Shown piece by piece: positions 10,478-20,301 of a stretch of 64,000 nucleotides of DNA; the stretch's first letter is position 1, and the number at the start of each line of letters is the position of its first letter. Source of the DNA: Sulfitobacter indolifex (GTDB lineage Bacteria > Pseudomonadota > Alphaproteobacteria > Rhodobacterales > Rhodobacteraceae); the NCBI RefSeq assembly GCF_022788655.1, contig NZ_CP084954.1, forward strand, positions 62,001-126,000, read 5' to 3'. The translations under genes were made by a program, and so were the position numbers. The notes below the pieces were generated by a model. The model ran no database searches. It saw only the letters and a program-made list of their open reading frames with translations, and was not told where the DNA came from.

Positions 10478-11260
10478 TTGGAAAAGAAGCAAAATACGCT
10501 CTACGTAGGGTCACTCGCCAAAGGGCTGCGCCTGCTCCGCGCCTTTGATGAATCGCATACGGAATTGTCCCTTGTGGCGCTTGCAGAGCGCAGCGGGCTG
10601 GACAAAAGCGCGGTGCAACGTCTTGCAAATACGCTGCATATCGAAGGGATGCTCGACAAAGATCCGGTGACCCGGCGCTTTCGTCCATCCCATGCATGGC
10701 TGGAGCTGGCCTATGCCTATTACTGGTCGGATCAACTGGTCGGGCAGGCGATTCCCAAGCTGATCGACCTTAGCCAAGAGATTGGCGAAACGGTCAATCT
10801 GGCCGAACTTTCCAAGGATCATATCATCTACGTTAGCCGGTTGCCCTGCCAACGGACCTACTTTGCAGCCACGGTCATCGGACGGCGGCTGCCTGCGCTG
10901 TCAACCTCAGCGGGCCGCGCGATCATCTCGACATTCTCGCCAGAGGACCGTGAAGAGGCGATTGAGACTTGGCCGCTTAAATCATTTACCGCGCGCACCA
11001 CTTTGGACCGGGCGACAATCCGCAACAGCATCGATGAGGCCGTGCAGCAGGGCCATGCGATCTCCAGCGATCAAATGATTCTGTCAGAGATTGGTGTCGC
11101 CTGCCCGATCATCGGCCCCGACGGGCGTGCCTTTGCGGCGGTGCAATGCTCGGTCTCGGCCCATACATGGACGCGTGAGCGTATCAGGGCGGAGATCCTG
11201 CCGCGGTTGCAAGACACCGCCAATGCCATCTCGCCCTCGTCACAGGTGCACCGACGTTGA
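10478..11260 (+). CDS. IclR-family transcriptional regulator
   Basis: A 260-residue regulator. The N-terminal winged helix-turn-helix (about residues 8-70) includes LVALAERSGLDKSAVQRLANTL, the typical IclR recognition region. The C-terminal effector-binding domain contains YVSRLPCQRTYF, LPALSTSAGRAI and the SEIGVACPI segment. The start is TTG at 10478 after a GGGGTAGGTGA ribosome site; no better in-frame ATG exists before the HTH. It faces the peptide ABC/GGT/M20 operon across a short intergenic region and is the obvious candidate regulator of it. A hairpin follows the stop. Confidence 0.92.
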   Translation: MEKKQNTLYVGSLAKGLRLLRAFDESHTELSLVALAERSGLDKSAVQRLANTLHIEGMLDKDPVTRRFRPSHAWLELAYAYYWSDQLVGQAIPKLIDLSQEIGETVNLAELSKDHIIYVSRLPCQRTYFAATVIGRRLPALSTSAGRAIISTFSPEDREEAIETWPLKSFTARTTLDRATIRNSIDEAVQQGHAISSDQMILSEIGVACPIIGPDGRAFAAVQCSVSAHTWTRERIRAEILPRLQDTANAISPSSQVHRR

Positions 11261-11263
11261 AAA

Positions 11264-11285
11264 GCCGGGGCGTTGCGGCCCCGGC
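11264..11285. terminator. Bidirectional terminator between IclR and catalase genes
   Basis: An 8-bp perfect stem GCCGGGGC/GCCCCGGC with a 6-base loop lies between two convergent genes. On the minus strand it is followed by TTTT (11260-11263), so it best serves the catalase gene. Confidence 0.6.
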
Positions 11286-11295
11286 CAATGATTTC

Positions 11296-13359
11296 TTATT
11301 CCCAATTCGGCTTTTCTTCGCGTTCCCAGAACCGCAGCTTGCGGCAGGACTTGAGGAAATCTCCGGCGTTGTCGGCTGTGATCTCCGTGGTGCCCTCGTC
11401 CTTTTCAACACCGGCGGCTTTGAGCAGCGGATCGGCGGCCTTGGTCCAAGCAATGAACTTGTTATGCGCAAAGGCGTCCGAGGCGAAATCCTGCGAGGGC
11501 TTGTTCTTGGCGATTTTGTCGGCTTTCTCGTCGCCAAAGACCAGTGCCACGGCGTCAAACACAACCGACGGCCCACCGTCGATCTTTTCATCCCCCGCGC
11601 GGGTACTGCCGTCGGACAGAGTGACCCCTTGAATGTGAGGTGTGACGATGGCCACCATCGCACCTTCATCCTTAAAGGTTTGCTCAAGCGCTTCCACCAC
11701 AGATGCATCGGCACCATCCGTCAAGTAGAGCCCCAGCTTACGACCCGCGAAGGTGTTTGGTGGGTTCTTGAGAATGCTCAACGCATCGGAGGCAGGCAGA
11801 TCGGTGATCGGCGCGCGGGCAGGGGTCGCAGGTTCGGGCATCTCGGTTACACCAAGGCCGTCGGCGACTTGTTTCGCCAGATCGTCATGCACGTTCATTA
11901 GATGCGACAGCATCCGCAAGCGAATGCGCTCCTCCTGACACTTGGACAGCTCGAACGTATAAGCCGCCGCGATGTGCTGCTGTTCGATCTTGGTCTGGCT
12001 GATGTAGAACTGCCGCGCCTGGCTATAGTGGTCGGCAAAGGTCTCTGACCGCACGCGCTGTTTGGTGCCACTGACCTCTTCCGCGTAGCTTTTGAACCCA
12101 ATCTCCGGGTTCTCACGCGGGCCGCCATCCTCACCCCAGCTGTTCGGCTCATAGTTCACCCGGCCTTTGGGATTGTGCATCGCCATATGGCCATCTTGCT
12201 GGAAGTGGTGGAACGGACATTTCGGCGCGTTGATAGGGATATGGGTGAAGTTCGGCCCGCCAAGGCGTTTAATCTGCGTGTCGAGGTACGAAAAGTTCCG
12301 GCCCTGCAGCAGCGGATCGTTGGTGTGGTCAATCCCGCGCACGATGTTTTGGGTGCAGAATGCGACCTGCTCGGTCTCGGCAAAGAAGTTGTCGACATTG
12401 GCATCCAGCATCAGCGTCCCGATGATGCGCACCGGCACCTGTTCTTCGGGGATCAGTTTGGTCGCGTCGAGGATGTCGAACTCAAAGTTATCGGCAAACT
12501 CATCGTCAAAGACCTGAATGCCCAGATCCCACTGCGGGAAATCGCCCGCGTCGATTGCATCCCACATGTCGCGGCGGTGGAAGTCCGGGTCCGCGCCATT
12601 GATCTTGAGCGCCTCGTTCCAGACGACCGATTGCACGCCTTGCTTGGGCTTCCAATGAAACTTGACGTAATGGGATTTGCCCTCAGCGTTGACCAGCCGG
12701 AAGGTATGCACGCCGAAACCTTCCATGAAACGCAAGGAGCGCGGGATCGCTCGGTCGGACATCTGCCAAACCGTCATATGGATCGCCTCGGGCGAGAGCG
12801 AGATGAAATCCCAAAAGTTGTCGTGCGCCGATTGTGCCTGTGGGAAGCCCCGGTCGGGGGCGGCTTTGACTGAGTGGACCAGATCGGGGAATTTGATCGC
12901 GTCTTGGATAAAGAACACGGGGATGTTGTTGCCGACCAGATCCCAGTTGCCTTCTTGGGTGTAGAACTTGGTCGCAAAGCCACGCACGTCACGGGCCAGA
13001 TCGAAGGACCCCTTGTTGCCCGCCACGGTCGAGAAGCGGGTGAATGTCGGGGTCTTTTCGCCAACGCGCTGGAAAATGTCAGCAGCGGAAAGTTCGGGGA
13101 TCGCCTCGGTCAGCTCAAAGTGCCCATGCACCCCGTAGCCGCGCGCGTGAACGACGCGCTCTGGAATGCGCTCGTGGTCGAAATGGAACATTTTCTCGCG
13201 AAAAATGTGATCTTCCATCAAGACCGGGCCGCGCGGGCCCGCTTTGAGCGAGTTCTGATCATCCGCGATCGGACCGCCCTGCGCGGTGGTCATCGTCTTT
13301 TCGCGGTCCGTGGTTTGCTGGCGGGGTTCGCCGCCTTTGCCAAGTTCTTTATCTGTCAT
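11296..13359 (-). CDS. katE: Large-subunit monofunctional catalase (KatE/HPII type)
   Basis: A 687-residue haem catalase that splits hydrogen peroxide in the cytoplasm. Catalytic His lies in RVVHARGYG, the distal Asn in GNNIPVFF, and the proximal haem-ligand Tyr in NFSYLDTQ. The last ~150 residues ([15 protein letters not shown] to SCRKLRFW) form the flavodoxin/DJ-1-like C-terminal domain that marks the large clade 2 catalases, hence the length well above the ~500 of small-subunit forms. The start at 13359 follows GGAGAAAG; a longer frame has no good ribosome site. It lies 100 bases downstream of a four-gene operon on the same strand and may be partly co-transcribed, though the gap is large enough for its own promoter. 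Confidence 0.95.
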   Translation of the reverse strand: MTDKELGKGGEPRQQTTDREKTMTTAQGGPIADDQNSLKAGPRGPVLMEDHIFREKMFHFDHERIPERVVHARGYGVHGHFELTEAIPELSAADIFQRVGEKTPTFTRFSTVAGNKGSFDLARDVRGFATKFYTQEGNWDLVGNNIPVFFIQDAIKFPDLVHSVKAAPDRGFPQAQSAHDNFWDFISLSPEAIHMTVWQMSDRAIPRSLRFMEGFGVHTFRLVNAEGKSHYVKFHWKPKQGVQSVVWNEALKINGADPDFHRRDMWDAIDAGDFPQWDLGIQVFDDEFADNFEFDILDATKLIPEEQVPVRIIGTLMLDANVDNFFAETEQVAFCTQNIVRGIDHTNDPLLQGRNFSYLDTQIKRLGGPNFTHIPINAPKCPFHHFQQDGHMAMHNPKGRVNYEPNSWGEDGGPRENPEIGFKSYAEEVSGTKQRVRSETFADHYSQARQFYISQTKIEQQHIAAAYTFELSKCQEERIRLRMLSHLMNVHDDLAKQVADGLGVTEMPEPATPARAPITDLPASDALSILKNPPNTFAGRKLGLYLTDGADASVVEALEQTFKDEGAMVAIVTPHIQGVTLSDGSTRAGDEKIDGGPSVVFDAVALVFGDEKADKIAKNKPSQDFASDAFAHNKFIAWTKAADPLLKAAGVEKDEGTTEITADNAGDFLKSCRKLRFWEREEKPNWE

Positions 13360-13460
13360 GATCTTTCTCCACAGCGCCCCCGGAATATGATCGGGAGGAT
13401 TTGTTGCAAATTCGCGGTGGGCCAACTGGCCCTTCCAGAGTGGGGCGCAATTGCTCAGCC

Positions 13461-14504
13461 CTACGAGAGTTCAACCGCCCGGGAGGCGGGGGGTTCCCAA
13501 GCATTCGTGACCGGGCTCTGAAACTTCTCCCCGGACCAGAATTTGGACGGCACGGTATGTGCGGTCCGGTCAAATGCGCCGTCTTGTCCGTTAAGGAAGG
13601 CCGACAGAACCGAAATGTGCGCAGGCAGATCGCGTACCGATACGCGCTCAACAGGTGGCACCTGCGGCGGCCAACAGCCCATCACGCCACGGCGCTGCTG
13701 ATCGATCAAGAATGCCGCATTCGGCAAGCAGTCATCGGCCAGATAATCCGCCCCGGCTAATCTGGTGCGCAAAGTATCCGCCATACCGCCGTCAGCCCGC
13801 CCGACAAGACGGCAGGAGGCTTCGATCCAGATATCGTCTGCATGCCGCACCTTTTTGCCAAACTCTCGCAACGTACGAATGATTTGGCGGTCTTCGGCGC
13901 AGGGGATCGGGGCAAAGCCACCGACGGTTTCATAGGCATCCCGGGTGAAACCAAGGCTGGCGCCGGGGGCGCCACCGTGGCTGCCGCGAAGATCAGCGCA
14001 ATTCGGGGCATGGCGGGTATAGAGCTCAAGCACCAGGGCGCGGTAAGCTGTTTCATAGTCGTGCAAACTGGGGTCTAAACTGGCCAAGCATTCGGCCTCA
14101 GCGGGGTTTAAGGTGACCTTTCCGCAAACCGCATCAACGTCTTGCAGGTGATGGATGCTTTGGGCAACCCAGTCGGGGCTTACCCGACAATCGGCGTCGG
14201 TCGTCAAGATATGGCGCAGATGGGGCATTTGCTCAAGCGCAAGGGCGCAGCCCCGCTGCCGCGCCGCCCCGACCCCCATCCCGGGGGCGAGAGTGATATC
14301 TAGCACGCTTAGATCGATGTGGTGCTGCCTCGCTGTGAACTGCGCAATCGCGGCGGTGTCATCATCGGAATTATTGACCACAACCACGACCCTGACCCGT
14401 TCGTTACACTGCGGGGCGAGGGCGGTGAGACAGGCCGCGATCCGCTCCGCCTCATTTCTCGCGGGGATGATGACCGCGGTATCTTTGCAGCGCTCGAAAC
14501 TCAT
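13461..14504 (-). CDS. Family 2 glycosyltransferase
   Basis: A 347-residue GT-A fold transferase. The N-terminus has the GT2 entry motif [24 protein letters not shown] follows, then the metal/nucleotide-sugar DxD-like site [12 protein letters not shown] (about residues 100-111) and an acceptor-side region with [15 protein letters not shown] and [13 protein letters not shown]. The segment after residue ~240 has no recognised domain. No membrane spans are obvious. It overlaps the methyltransferase gene by 4 bases and is the last gene of the ACAD/PIG-L/methyltransferase/GT2 unit. Donor and acceptor are unknown. Confidence 0.85.
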   Translation of the reverse strand: MSFERCKDTAVIIPARNEAERIAACLTALAPQCNERVRVVVVVNNSDDDTAAIAQFTARQHHIDLSVLDITLAPGMGVGAARQRGCALALEQMPHLRHILTTDADCRVSPDWVAQSIHHLQDVDAVCGKVTLNPAEAECLASLDPSLHDYETAYRALVLELYTRHAPNCADLRGSHGGAPGASLGFTRDAYETVGGFAPIPCAEDRQIIRTLREFGKKVRHADDIWIEASCRLVGRADGGMADTLRTRLAGADYLADDCLPNAAFLIDQQRRGVMGCWPPQVPPVERVSVRDLPAHISVLSAFLNGQDGAFDRTAHTVPSKFWSGEKFQSPVTNAWEPPASRAVELS

Positions 14505-15064
14505 GTGCTTGCCCCCGGCAACGCGCGGTCTATGCGGTAGTCGTCGGTCTGGGTCACGCAGGTGAAATCATGTGTGGTGAGGGTCTGTGCAAAGCCTTGC
14601 AACGCCTCCTCTCCCTCAAGCGGATTTCCGGTAGGGCCGCGCCACGTCACGCAGATGATCTCGGCCTGCGGCCACCGTGCCGCAATGTCTGTCGCCAGCT
14701 GTTCCAAGCCCGCGTGATCCAGAAAATAAAGTACCTCTGACAAGATCAGCAGATCAAAATCGCCTTCGGGCAGGGGGCCGGGGTAGAAGCCTTGAACAAA
14801 GCGGCCTTGTGGTACGGTCTGTCGCGCGGCGCGTAGCGCGGTCGCCACAGCGTCCATCCCGGTATAGCGCGCACAAACATCGATCAGATGCCGCGCCAAC
14901 TGGCCGTTGCCGCACCCCAATTCAAAGGCACTGCGATAGCCACTTTGCGAAAGCGCCGCGCGGGTTGCTTTGAACTTTGCCTGCTCATAAGCGCTATGCT
15001 CAAATCCCCAAGGATCGCTGGTCTGCGCGTAGAGCCCTTGCAAATGATCCAATCCAACGCCCAT
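14501..15064 (-). CDS. NodS-like class I SAM-dependent methyltransferase
   Basis: A small methyltransferase (187 residues). Motif I is AFELGCGNGQLARHL (about 46-60), the acidic strand-2 region is YTGMDAVATAL, and motif IV is FDLLILSEVLYFL. The compact size and the DPWGFEHSAYEQAKF start resemble the nodulation protein S group, which N-methylates de-N-acetylated amino sugars. This resemblance fits well with a PIG-L deacetylase immediately upstream. Start: ATG at 15064 overlaps the PIG-L stop by one base; GTG one codon earlier (15067) is an alternative. Substrate unknown. Confidence 0.82.
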   Translation of the reverse strand: MGVGLDHLQGLYAQTSDPWGFEHSAYEQAKFKATRAALSQSGYRSAFELGCGNGQLARHLIDVCARYTGMDAVATALRAARQTVPQGRFVQGFYPGPLPEGDFDLLILSEVLYFLDHAGLEQLATDIAARWPQAEIICVTWRGPTGNPLEGEEALQGFAQTLTTHDFTCVTQTDDYRIDRALPGAST

Positions 15065-15762
15065 CACGGCATCCTCCAGAAAATCTCATCTTCCTGCGCG
15101 AACAGCTCGACCATGGGTTCAGGCAGGACAAAGCCCTCAGGATCATCTTGCACGACCTGACCAAGCTGACTGCGATGCGCCCGGATGGCGTTGATCTTGG
15201 TTTCGCGAAAAGGGGAGGTGTCGAGATGAACCGGGTCATATGGCGCGGTGTTTTGGGCAAACTGAGGGTCGTCCCAACGGCTCCAAACCGGGTAGCTGTA
15301 GAAATGCAGGTCAGGCCGTGTGTCGCGCAAAGCGTCAGCGAGCTGTGCGGTGGTCTGGTGATCGCAGTGTTTGTCCTCGCGCGCCGGGACAAAGATGTGG
15401 CGTATGTTTTGGGCGTCAATCACGTCGGTAAGCGACGCCAATACCTCAGACGTCGCAACTTCATGCATCCGGCTGTCGGGCAGGCCAAGCCATGTCAGGT
15501 CTTCAGTATTGCCGCCCAGAATATTAAGCGCTGCAAGCAACTCCGCGCGGCGTGTTTCGGCCAAGCGGGCAGGGGGCCAATCGTGAGAACCAGGGTGGCT
15601 GGCGCTGCCATCTGTCATGCAAACCACATGCACGCCCGCGGCCGAGAAAGCACGGGCCAGAAGGCCACCGCAGGCAAGGGTTTCGTCATCAGGATGCGGG
15701 GCCAGAACAGCAATCTTTTCCCTGCCAGAAAGGGCGTCGAGAAGGCGGGCATTCTCACTCAT
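15064..15762 (-). CDS. PIG-L family (LmbE-like) deacetylase
   Basis: A 232-residue zinc-dependent deacetylase; the family removes N-acetyl groups from GlcNAc conjugates (PIG-L, MshB, BshB). The diagnostic metal site PHPDDETLACGG is at about 22-33, and the second motif EDKHCDHQ supplies the later His/Asp residues. No signal peptide or membrane anchor, so it is cytoplasmic. It overlaps the acyl-CoA-dehydrogenase-like gene upstream by 4 bases and the methyltransferase downstream. A plausible order of action is deacetylation of an amino-sugar conjugate followed by N-methylation; this is inference from the neighbours. Confidence 0.88.
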   Translation of the reverse strand: MSENARLLDALSGREKIAVLAPHPDDETLACGGLLARAFSAAGVHVVCMTDGSASHPGSHDWPPARLAETRRAELLAALNILGGNTEDLTWLGLPDSRMHEVATSEVLASLTDVIDAQNIRHIFVPAREDKHCDHQTTAQLADALRDTRPDLHFYSYPVWSRWDDPQFAQNTAPYDPVHLDTSPFRETKINAIRAHRSQLGQVVQDDPEGFVLPEPMVELFAQEDEIFWRMP

Positions 15763-16847
15763 CCGAAGACACCCCAGACCGTCTCATGAGAGGACAAGGC
15801 GTGGCGCGCGGCGCGTTGTAGAAACGCATCCCGCGCGGCTTGGCGCAGGTAGACCGACAGATCGCGCGCCATCCGCCCGGTTTCGGAGGTTGCTGCGAAG
15901 TGGCGCAAGCCAAGGCTTTGCTCCACGGCCCTAATCGCATCTAGGGCGACTTCCTCGGTGTAAATCCGCGCGGCGATAGAAGTGCTGACGATGGTCTCAG
16001 GTTGCACATCATCCACGCTGGCAAGTGCGGCGCGTTCCACCAAAGCCATCCCGGCCCAGACACGCATCAACACCTGCATAAGCCGAGCCAATTGGGCGTC
16101 GGCCTCCAAACGGTCCATCGCGCGCAGGGCTGTTGCTGCCGTGTCGATAAGGCCTGCCGCCGCTCCGGCCTGAAGGGCGGCAATCCGCCAGACCCCGCCA
16201 ATAAAATGCGGCTCGTTTAAGTAATCACCGGGCGCGCCGATCAGGTGCTTTTCTTGCGCTGCCAGGCCAGAAAAATCGAACCGGCCCGACGCCGTGGCAC
16301 GCATGCCCAGCATGTCCCACTGCGATGCATCCCCACGTTTAGGGTCGGTGACCTCTACCAGCGCGAGCTGAACCTTGGGGCCGGAGTTTAGCGAAATAAC
16401 CGCATGCGTAACGGTGCCCAAGCCTGAAGCGAAAATCTTTTCACCCTGCAAGATATCTGCTTCAAACGTGGCGGCCGTGTCCCCATCGGCCCCCCAAACC
16501 CCCAAAAGGCCGCCTTGCTCAATCACCTGTTCCGCGTGTCGAATTTGCGCCTTGGTGCCATACAAGCGAATGAGCCGTAGCGCGTTTACGTGCCCTTCCC
16601 ACAACCGGCCCACGCTAAGATTGGCAGCGCCGATCTGCATCAAGGCACGCGCGGTCCGCAGCGGCGACGTGGCGCCGTCCTCAAACATCAGCCCGGCGTC
16701 ACGAAGGATGTCGATGGATGCAGCGATCGGTCTTTCACCGCTTTCCTCGGCAGAGGCCGCGTCGCGCAGGGCTTGCCGGGCGGCATCGGAAAGGGCGTCA
16801 ATCTGCGGGGCGGGCGGAAGGGGATCGAAACGTGGGGCACTGTTCAT
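15759..16847 (-). CDS. Acyl-CoA-dehydrogenase-fold flavoprotein
   Basis: A 362-residue protein of the acyl-CoA dehydrogenase fold. The N-terminal helical part, a middle beta region (GLLGVWGADGDTAATFE, FASGLGTVTHAVI) and a C-terminal helical bundle (AALQAGAAAGLI to the end) can be followed. The usual catalytic Glu segment (Tyr-Glu-Gly-Thr) is not visible where it should be; the C-terminus instead reads RDLSVYLRQAARDAF then RAARHALSSHE. This recalls flavin-dependent monooxygenase branches of the fold. First gene of the four-gene unit, overlapping PIG-L by 4 bases. Whether it oxidises a thioester or hydroxylates or N-oxidises a non-CoA substrate is open. Confidence 0.75.
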   Translation of the reverse strand: MNSAPRFDPLPPAPQIDALSDAARQALRDAASAEESGERPIAASIDILRDAGLMFEDGATSPLRTARALMQIGAANLSVGRLWEGHVNALRLIRLYGTKAQIRHAEQVIEQGGLLGVWGADGDTAATFEADILQGEKIFASGLGTVTHAVISLNSGPKVQLALVEVTDPKRGDASQWDMLGMRATASGRFDFSGLAAQEKHLIGAPGDYLNEPHFIGGVWRIAALQAGAAAGLIDTAATALRAMDRLEADAQLARLMQVLMRVWAGMALVERAALASVDDVQPETIVSTSIAARIYTEEVALDAIRAVEQSLGLRHFAATSETGRMARDLSVYLRQAARDAFLQRAARHALSSHETVWGVFG

Positions 16848-17029
16848 GGCAGCGTCCGGATGTCGGTACAGTTTGCTACCATCAGATCATGCACCACGAT
16901 TCACTCCCCATTTATAGAATGGGGCAGACCGCGCGAACGGCGGCACTGCCCATGCAAGTGCAACCGTTCAGTTTGGTGGTTGGTTCCCGCTGGCGTCATT
17001 GTCGCGCAAACGGCGGGGCATTTGGCGTG

Positions 17030-17659
17030 TCACCCTTCGGGAATATCGCCCATCACTTTGGGCACGTGATAGCCTTTTTGCACCGCGCCCCGCGCCCGCA
17101 GGCGTTGGTACCATGCGCGCACGTTTGGATATTCGGTAAGGTCGATCTGCTGCCATTCATAGCGCGAGACCCAAGGCCAGCAGGCCATATCGGCGATAGA
17201 GTATTCGCCGCAGATATGGTCACGCCCCTCCAGTTGTTTGTCGAGCACGGCGTAGAGGCGTTTGACCTCAGCGCTGAACCGCTCTTCTGCATAGGCGGCT
17301 TTGCCGGGGTTAAAGTGCAAGAAATGATGTGCCTGCCCGGCCATGGGGCCAAAGCCGCCCATTTGCCACATCAGCCATTGCATCACTTCGGCCCGCGCCA
17401 CCTGACCTTCGGGCAAGAAGCGGCCATGTTTCTCGGCCAGATACCACATGATCGCGCCGGATTCCATCAAGCTGACCCCGGTCTCATGGTCGACGATGGC
17501 GGGGATTTTGTTGTTGGGACTGATCTTTAGAAACTCGGGGGTGTGTTGTTCGTCTTTGCCGATGTTGATGGCATGCACGTTATAGTCGAGCCCAAGCTCT
17601 TCAAGCAGGATCGAGACCTTGCGGCCGTTTGGGGTGGTCCATGTATAAAGGTCGATCAT
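17030..17659 (-). CDS. Glutathione S-transferase family protein (Nu/YfcG-like)
   Basis: A 209-residue cytosolic GST. The N-terminal thioredoxin-like domain starts MIDLYTWTTPNGRKVSILLEE. The TPNGRKV segment is typical of the YfcG/YghU (Nu) group, in which Thr and Asn contact glutathione. NKIPAIVDH is the cis-Pro loop, and LMESGAIMWYLAE holds the Glu-Ser that binds the gamma-glutamyl part. The C-terminal helical domain contains the SIADMACWPWV capping motif. Likely role: disulfide-bond reductase/peroxidase with glutathione. Divergent from the NAD synthetase, with ~230 bases between the starts. Confidence 0.92.
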   Translation of the reverse strand: MIDLYTWTTPNGRKVSILLEELGLDYNVHAINIGKDEQHTPEFLKISPNNKIPAIVDHETGVSLMESGAIMWYLAEKHGRFLPEGQVARAEVMQWLMWQMGGFGPMAGQAHHFLHFNPGKAAYAEERFSAEVKRLYAVLDKQLEGRDHICGEYSIADMACWPWVSRYEWQQIDLTEYPNVRAWYQRLRARGAVQKGYHVPKVMGDIPEG

Positions 17660-17890
17660 CGCTATTGGTCCCGTCTATGGATGCGCGCGCATTGATTTCT
17701 TGCAATGTTAAGCAGGCGCGCAAGGTTGGGTCAATGTGCAGTCCGATCAGGCGGCCCCGCGTGAACGCAGAAGAGAAATCCATGCATTTTGCGCTTGCAC
17801 GCGAAGGGTGTAACAAGGTTCATCGGGTCAATCCGCCGCGCCATGATCCGGGAGCGTGGCCCGAAAGTCGATATTGAAGGAAACCTTGAC

Positions 17891-19954
17891 GTGAGCACGA
17901 GCCAAGCCGACGCCTTTACCGCCTACCACCGTCATGGCTTTGTCCGCGTGGCCACCTGCACGCCGCGGGTGCGCCCTGCCGATGTGGCGTTCAACCGCGA
18001 TAGTCTGCTGGAGGAAATGCGCCGTGCCGACACGGCCCGCGTTGATCTGCTGGTCTGCCCTGAACTGTCGCTTTCCTCTTATGCGATTGACGATCTGCAC
18101 ATGCAGGACGCGCTGCTGAATGCGGTGGAAGAGGCGCTTGGGGCGCTCATTGAGGCCACCGCCAAGATGACACCGGTGGTCCTACTCGGCGCGCCGTTGC
18201 GGCGCGAGGGGCGGCTTTATAACTGTGCCATCGCGATATCACGCGGGCAGGTGTTGGGGGTGGTGCCAAAATCCTACCTGCCCAACTACCGCGAGTTCTA
18301 TGAGAAGCGCTGGTTTGCCCATGGCCGTGACACCAGCGGTGAAATCACCGTGGCGGGACGTCGCGTGCCCTTCGGCGATGATCTGATTTTTGAAGCGACG
18401 GATCTTCCTGGCCTGATCTTTCATGCCGAGATTTGCGAAGACCTTTGGACGCCTGCACCGCCGTCGGCTGATGCGGCCCTTGGAGGGGCGTTGATCTTGG
18501 CCAACCTTTCTGCCTCTAACATCGTGATCGGCAAGTCGTCAGACCGCCATCTGCTCTGCCGGTCGCAATCCATGCGCGCCTTTGCGGCCTATGTCTATTC
18601 CGCCGCCGGGCCGGGCGAGAGCACGACTGATCTGGCGTGGGACGGGCAGGGGATGATCCACGAATTGGGCGATCTGCTGGCGGAATCCACCCGCTTTCCG
18701 CTGGAGCCGGAACTGACCATTGCCGATGTGGACTGCGGGCGCATTCAGTCAGAGCGGATGCGAACGGGCAGTTTCCATGACGCCGCACGGCACCGCGCAC
18801 CCTCATTCCGCCGCGTGACGTTCACCCATCAGCCGCATTATGAAAACGCGGGCCTGCAACGCCCGCTGCGCCGTTTTCCCTATGTGCCGAACCGCGAAAG
18901 CCATCTGGATCAAGATTGCTATGAGGCGTTCAACATTCAGGTCGAAGGCCTACGGCGTCGGTTTGAGGCGACCAAGAGCAAGACGATGGTCATCGGCATT
19001 TCTGGCGGGCTCGATTCCACCCATGCGCTGATCGTGGCGGCCAAGACCTGTGATCGAATGGGGCTGCCGCGTGACTGTATTTTAGGGTTCACCATGCCCG
19101 GCTTCGCCACCTCCGAGGGCACCAAATCCAACGCATGGAAGCTGATGCGCGCCATGGGCATCACCGCCGATGAGATCGACATCCGCCCCGCTGCGCGGCA
19201 GATGCTAGAGGATATGGATCACCCCTTCTCGGACGGAGAGCCGGTCTATGACATCACCTTTGAAAACGTGCAGGCCGGTTTGCGCACCGACTACCTTTTC
19301 CGGTTGGCCAACCAGCGGCAGGGTTTTGTCATCGGCACTGGCGATCTGAGTGAGCTGGCGCTTGGCTGGTGTACCTATGGCGTGGGCGATCAGATGAGCC
19401 ATTATGCCGTGAACACCGGCGTCCCGAAGACGCTGATCCAATATCTGATCCGCTGGTCTACTCGCTCGGGCCAATTCGACGCTGAGACCGACAAGGTGCT
19501 CGACGCCATTTTGGAGACCGAGATTTCACCCGAATTAGTGCCTGCGGCCGAGGGCGAGGACATTCAAAGCACCGAGGCGATGATCGGGCCCTATGAGTTG
19601 AACGATTTCTTCCTCTACCACACAATGCGCTATGGGCTGTCACCGTCAAAGGTGGCTTTCCTCGCATGGCACGCTTGGCATGATATCGAACAGGGCCGCT
19701 GGCCAGATGGTTTTCCGCAGGCCAAGCGCAACGCTTACGACCTTCAAACCATCCGCCACTGGCTGGAAAAATTCCTCCATCGTTTCTTTGCCACCAGCCA
19801 GTTCAAACGTTCGGCGCTGCCGAATGGGCCAAAGGTCAGTGCCGGGGGTGCGTTGTCGCCGCGCGGCGATTGGCGGGCGCCGTCGGACAGTGTGGCGACC
19901 CCGTGGTTGGACGAGTTGCGCCGCAATGTGCCCGAAGCATGGCCCGAGGGGTAA
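17891..19954 (+). CDS. nadE: Glutamine-dependent NAD(+) synthetase
   Basis: A 687-residue two-domain enzyme that converts nicotinic acid adenine dinucleotide to NAD with ATP and glutamine. The N-terminal nitrilase-type glutaminase has the Glu58 ([10 protein letters not shown]), Lys127 (VPKSYLPNY), Cys182 (AEICEDLW) triad. The C-terminal synthetase has the ATP-pyrophosphatase P-loop SGGLDS at 371-376, then [16 protein letters not shown] and [10 protein letters not shown]. The length matches the long actinobacterial/alphaproteobacterial form. Start: GTG at 17891 with GAAGG ten bases upstream. An open frame continues 34 codons upstream, but its sequence does not resemble the family. Single gene, probably constitutive. 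Confidence 0.94.
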   Translation: MSTSQADAFTAYHRHGFVRVATCTPRVRPADVAFNRDSLLEEMRRADTARVDLLVCPELSLSSYAIDDLHMQDALLNAVEEALGALIEATAKMTPVVLLGAPLRREGRLYNCAIAISRGQVLGVVPKSYLPNYREFYEKRWFAHGRDTSGEITVAGRRVPFGDDLIFEATDLPGLIFHAEICEDLWTPAPPSADAALGGALILANLSASNIVIGKSSDRHLLCRSQSMRAFAAYVYSAAGPGESTTDLAWDGQGMIHELGDLLAESTRFPLEPELTIADVDCGRIQSERMRTGSFHDAARHRAPSFRRVTFTHQPHYENAGLQRPLRRFPYVPNRESHLDQDCYEAFNIQVEGLRRRFEATKSKTMVIGISGGLDSTHALIVAAKTCDRMGLPRDCILGFTMPGFATSEGTKSNAWKLMRAMGITADEIDIRPAARQMLEDMDHPFSDGEPVYDITFENVQAGLRTDYLFRLANQRQGFVIGTGDLSELALGWCTYGVGDQMSHYAVNTGVPKTLIQYLIRWSTRSGQFDAETDKVLDAILETEISPELVPAAEGEDIQSTEAMIGPYELNDFFLYHTMRYGLSPSKVAFLAWHAWHDIEQGRWPDGFPQAKRNAYDLQTIRHWLEKFLHRFFATSQFKRSALPNGPKVSAGGALSPRGDWRAPSDSVATPWLDELRRNVPEAWPEG

Positions 19955-20028
19955 GCAGCCCTATTCATCGCAGCTCCTACGGTTGAAACTCCGACCAAGC
20001 GGAAACCGTAACCCCTGCCCGCCGATAG

Positions 20029-20301
20029 TTAAGTCGGTAAGAGAGCACACCGTGATCGAAACCCAAGGGCGATAAGCGCAAGGTGCATCAACGCCGCTGC
20101 CGAAGTGACAGCGGCGAGCGAGACAACGGTGCGGATATGCCCAACGCCCCTGACCAGCCGCGGTGCAACAAAAAACCTGATGCTCAGACCCGCGAACATG
20201 CCCGACATGATTAGGGTCACCGCATCAATCCCCGCGCAGACGGTCAGACGCGTGCCTCGCAACCCAATGCTCATCAGCCAAAGTTGAGGCTGAGCAGTCA
20301 T
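20029..20301 (-). pseudogene. Truncated MFS transporter (N-terminal fragment)
   Basis: About 90 residues resembling the first three membrane helices of a major facilitator of the YcaD type. GLRGTRLTVCAG is followed by TLIMSGMFAGL and the loop motif APRLVRGVGHIR, then hydrophobic AAVTSAAALMHLALIALG. The MSGxFAG and PRLVRxVGHIR pattern is characteristic of helices 2-3. The frame then meets a stop where a 400-residue protein should continue, and the following 74 bases run into the NAD synthetase terminus with no further MFS sequence. It is therefore a remnant, not a functional gene. Confidence 0.6.

Noticed and set aside
17789..17890. Upstream extension of the NAD synthetase frame by 34 codons
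   Set aside because: The extra residues (many Arg, no similarity to NadE) lack a ribosome site; GTG at 17891 has GAAGG upstream and matches the usual protein start.
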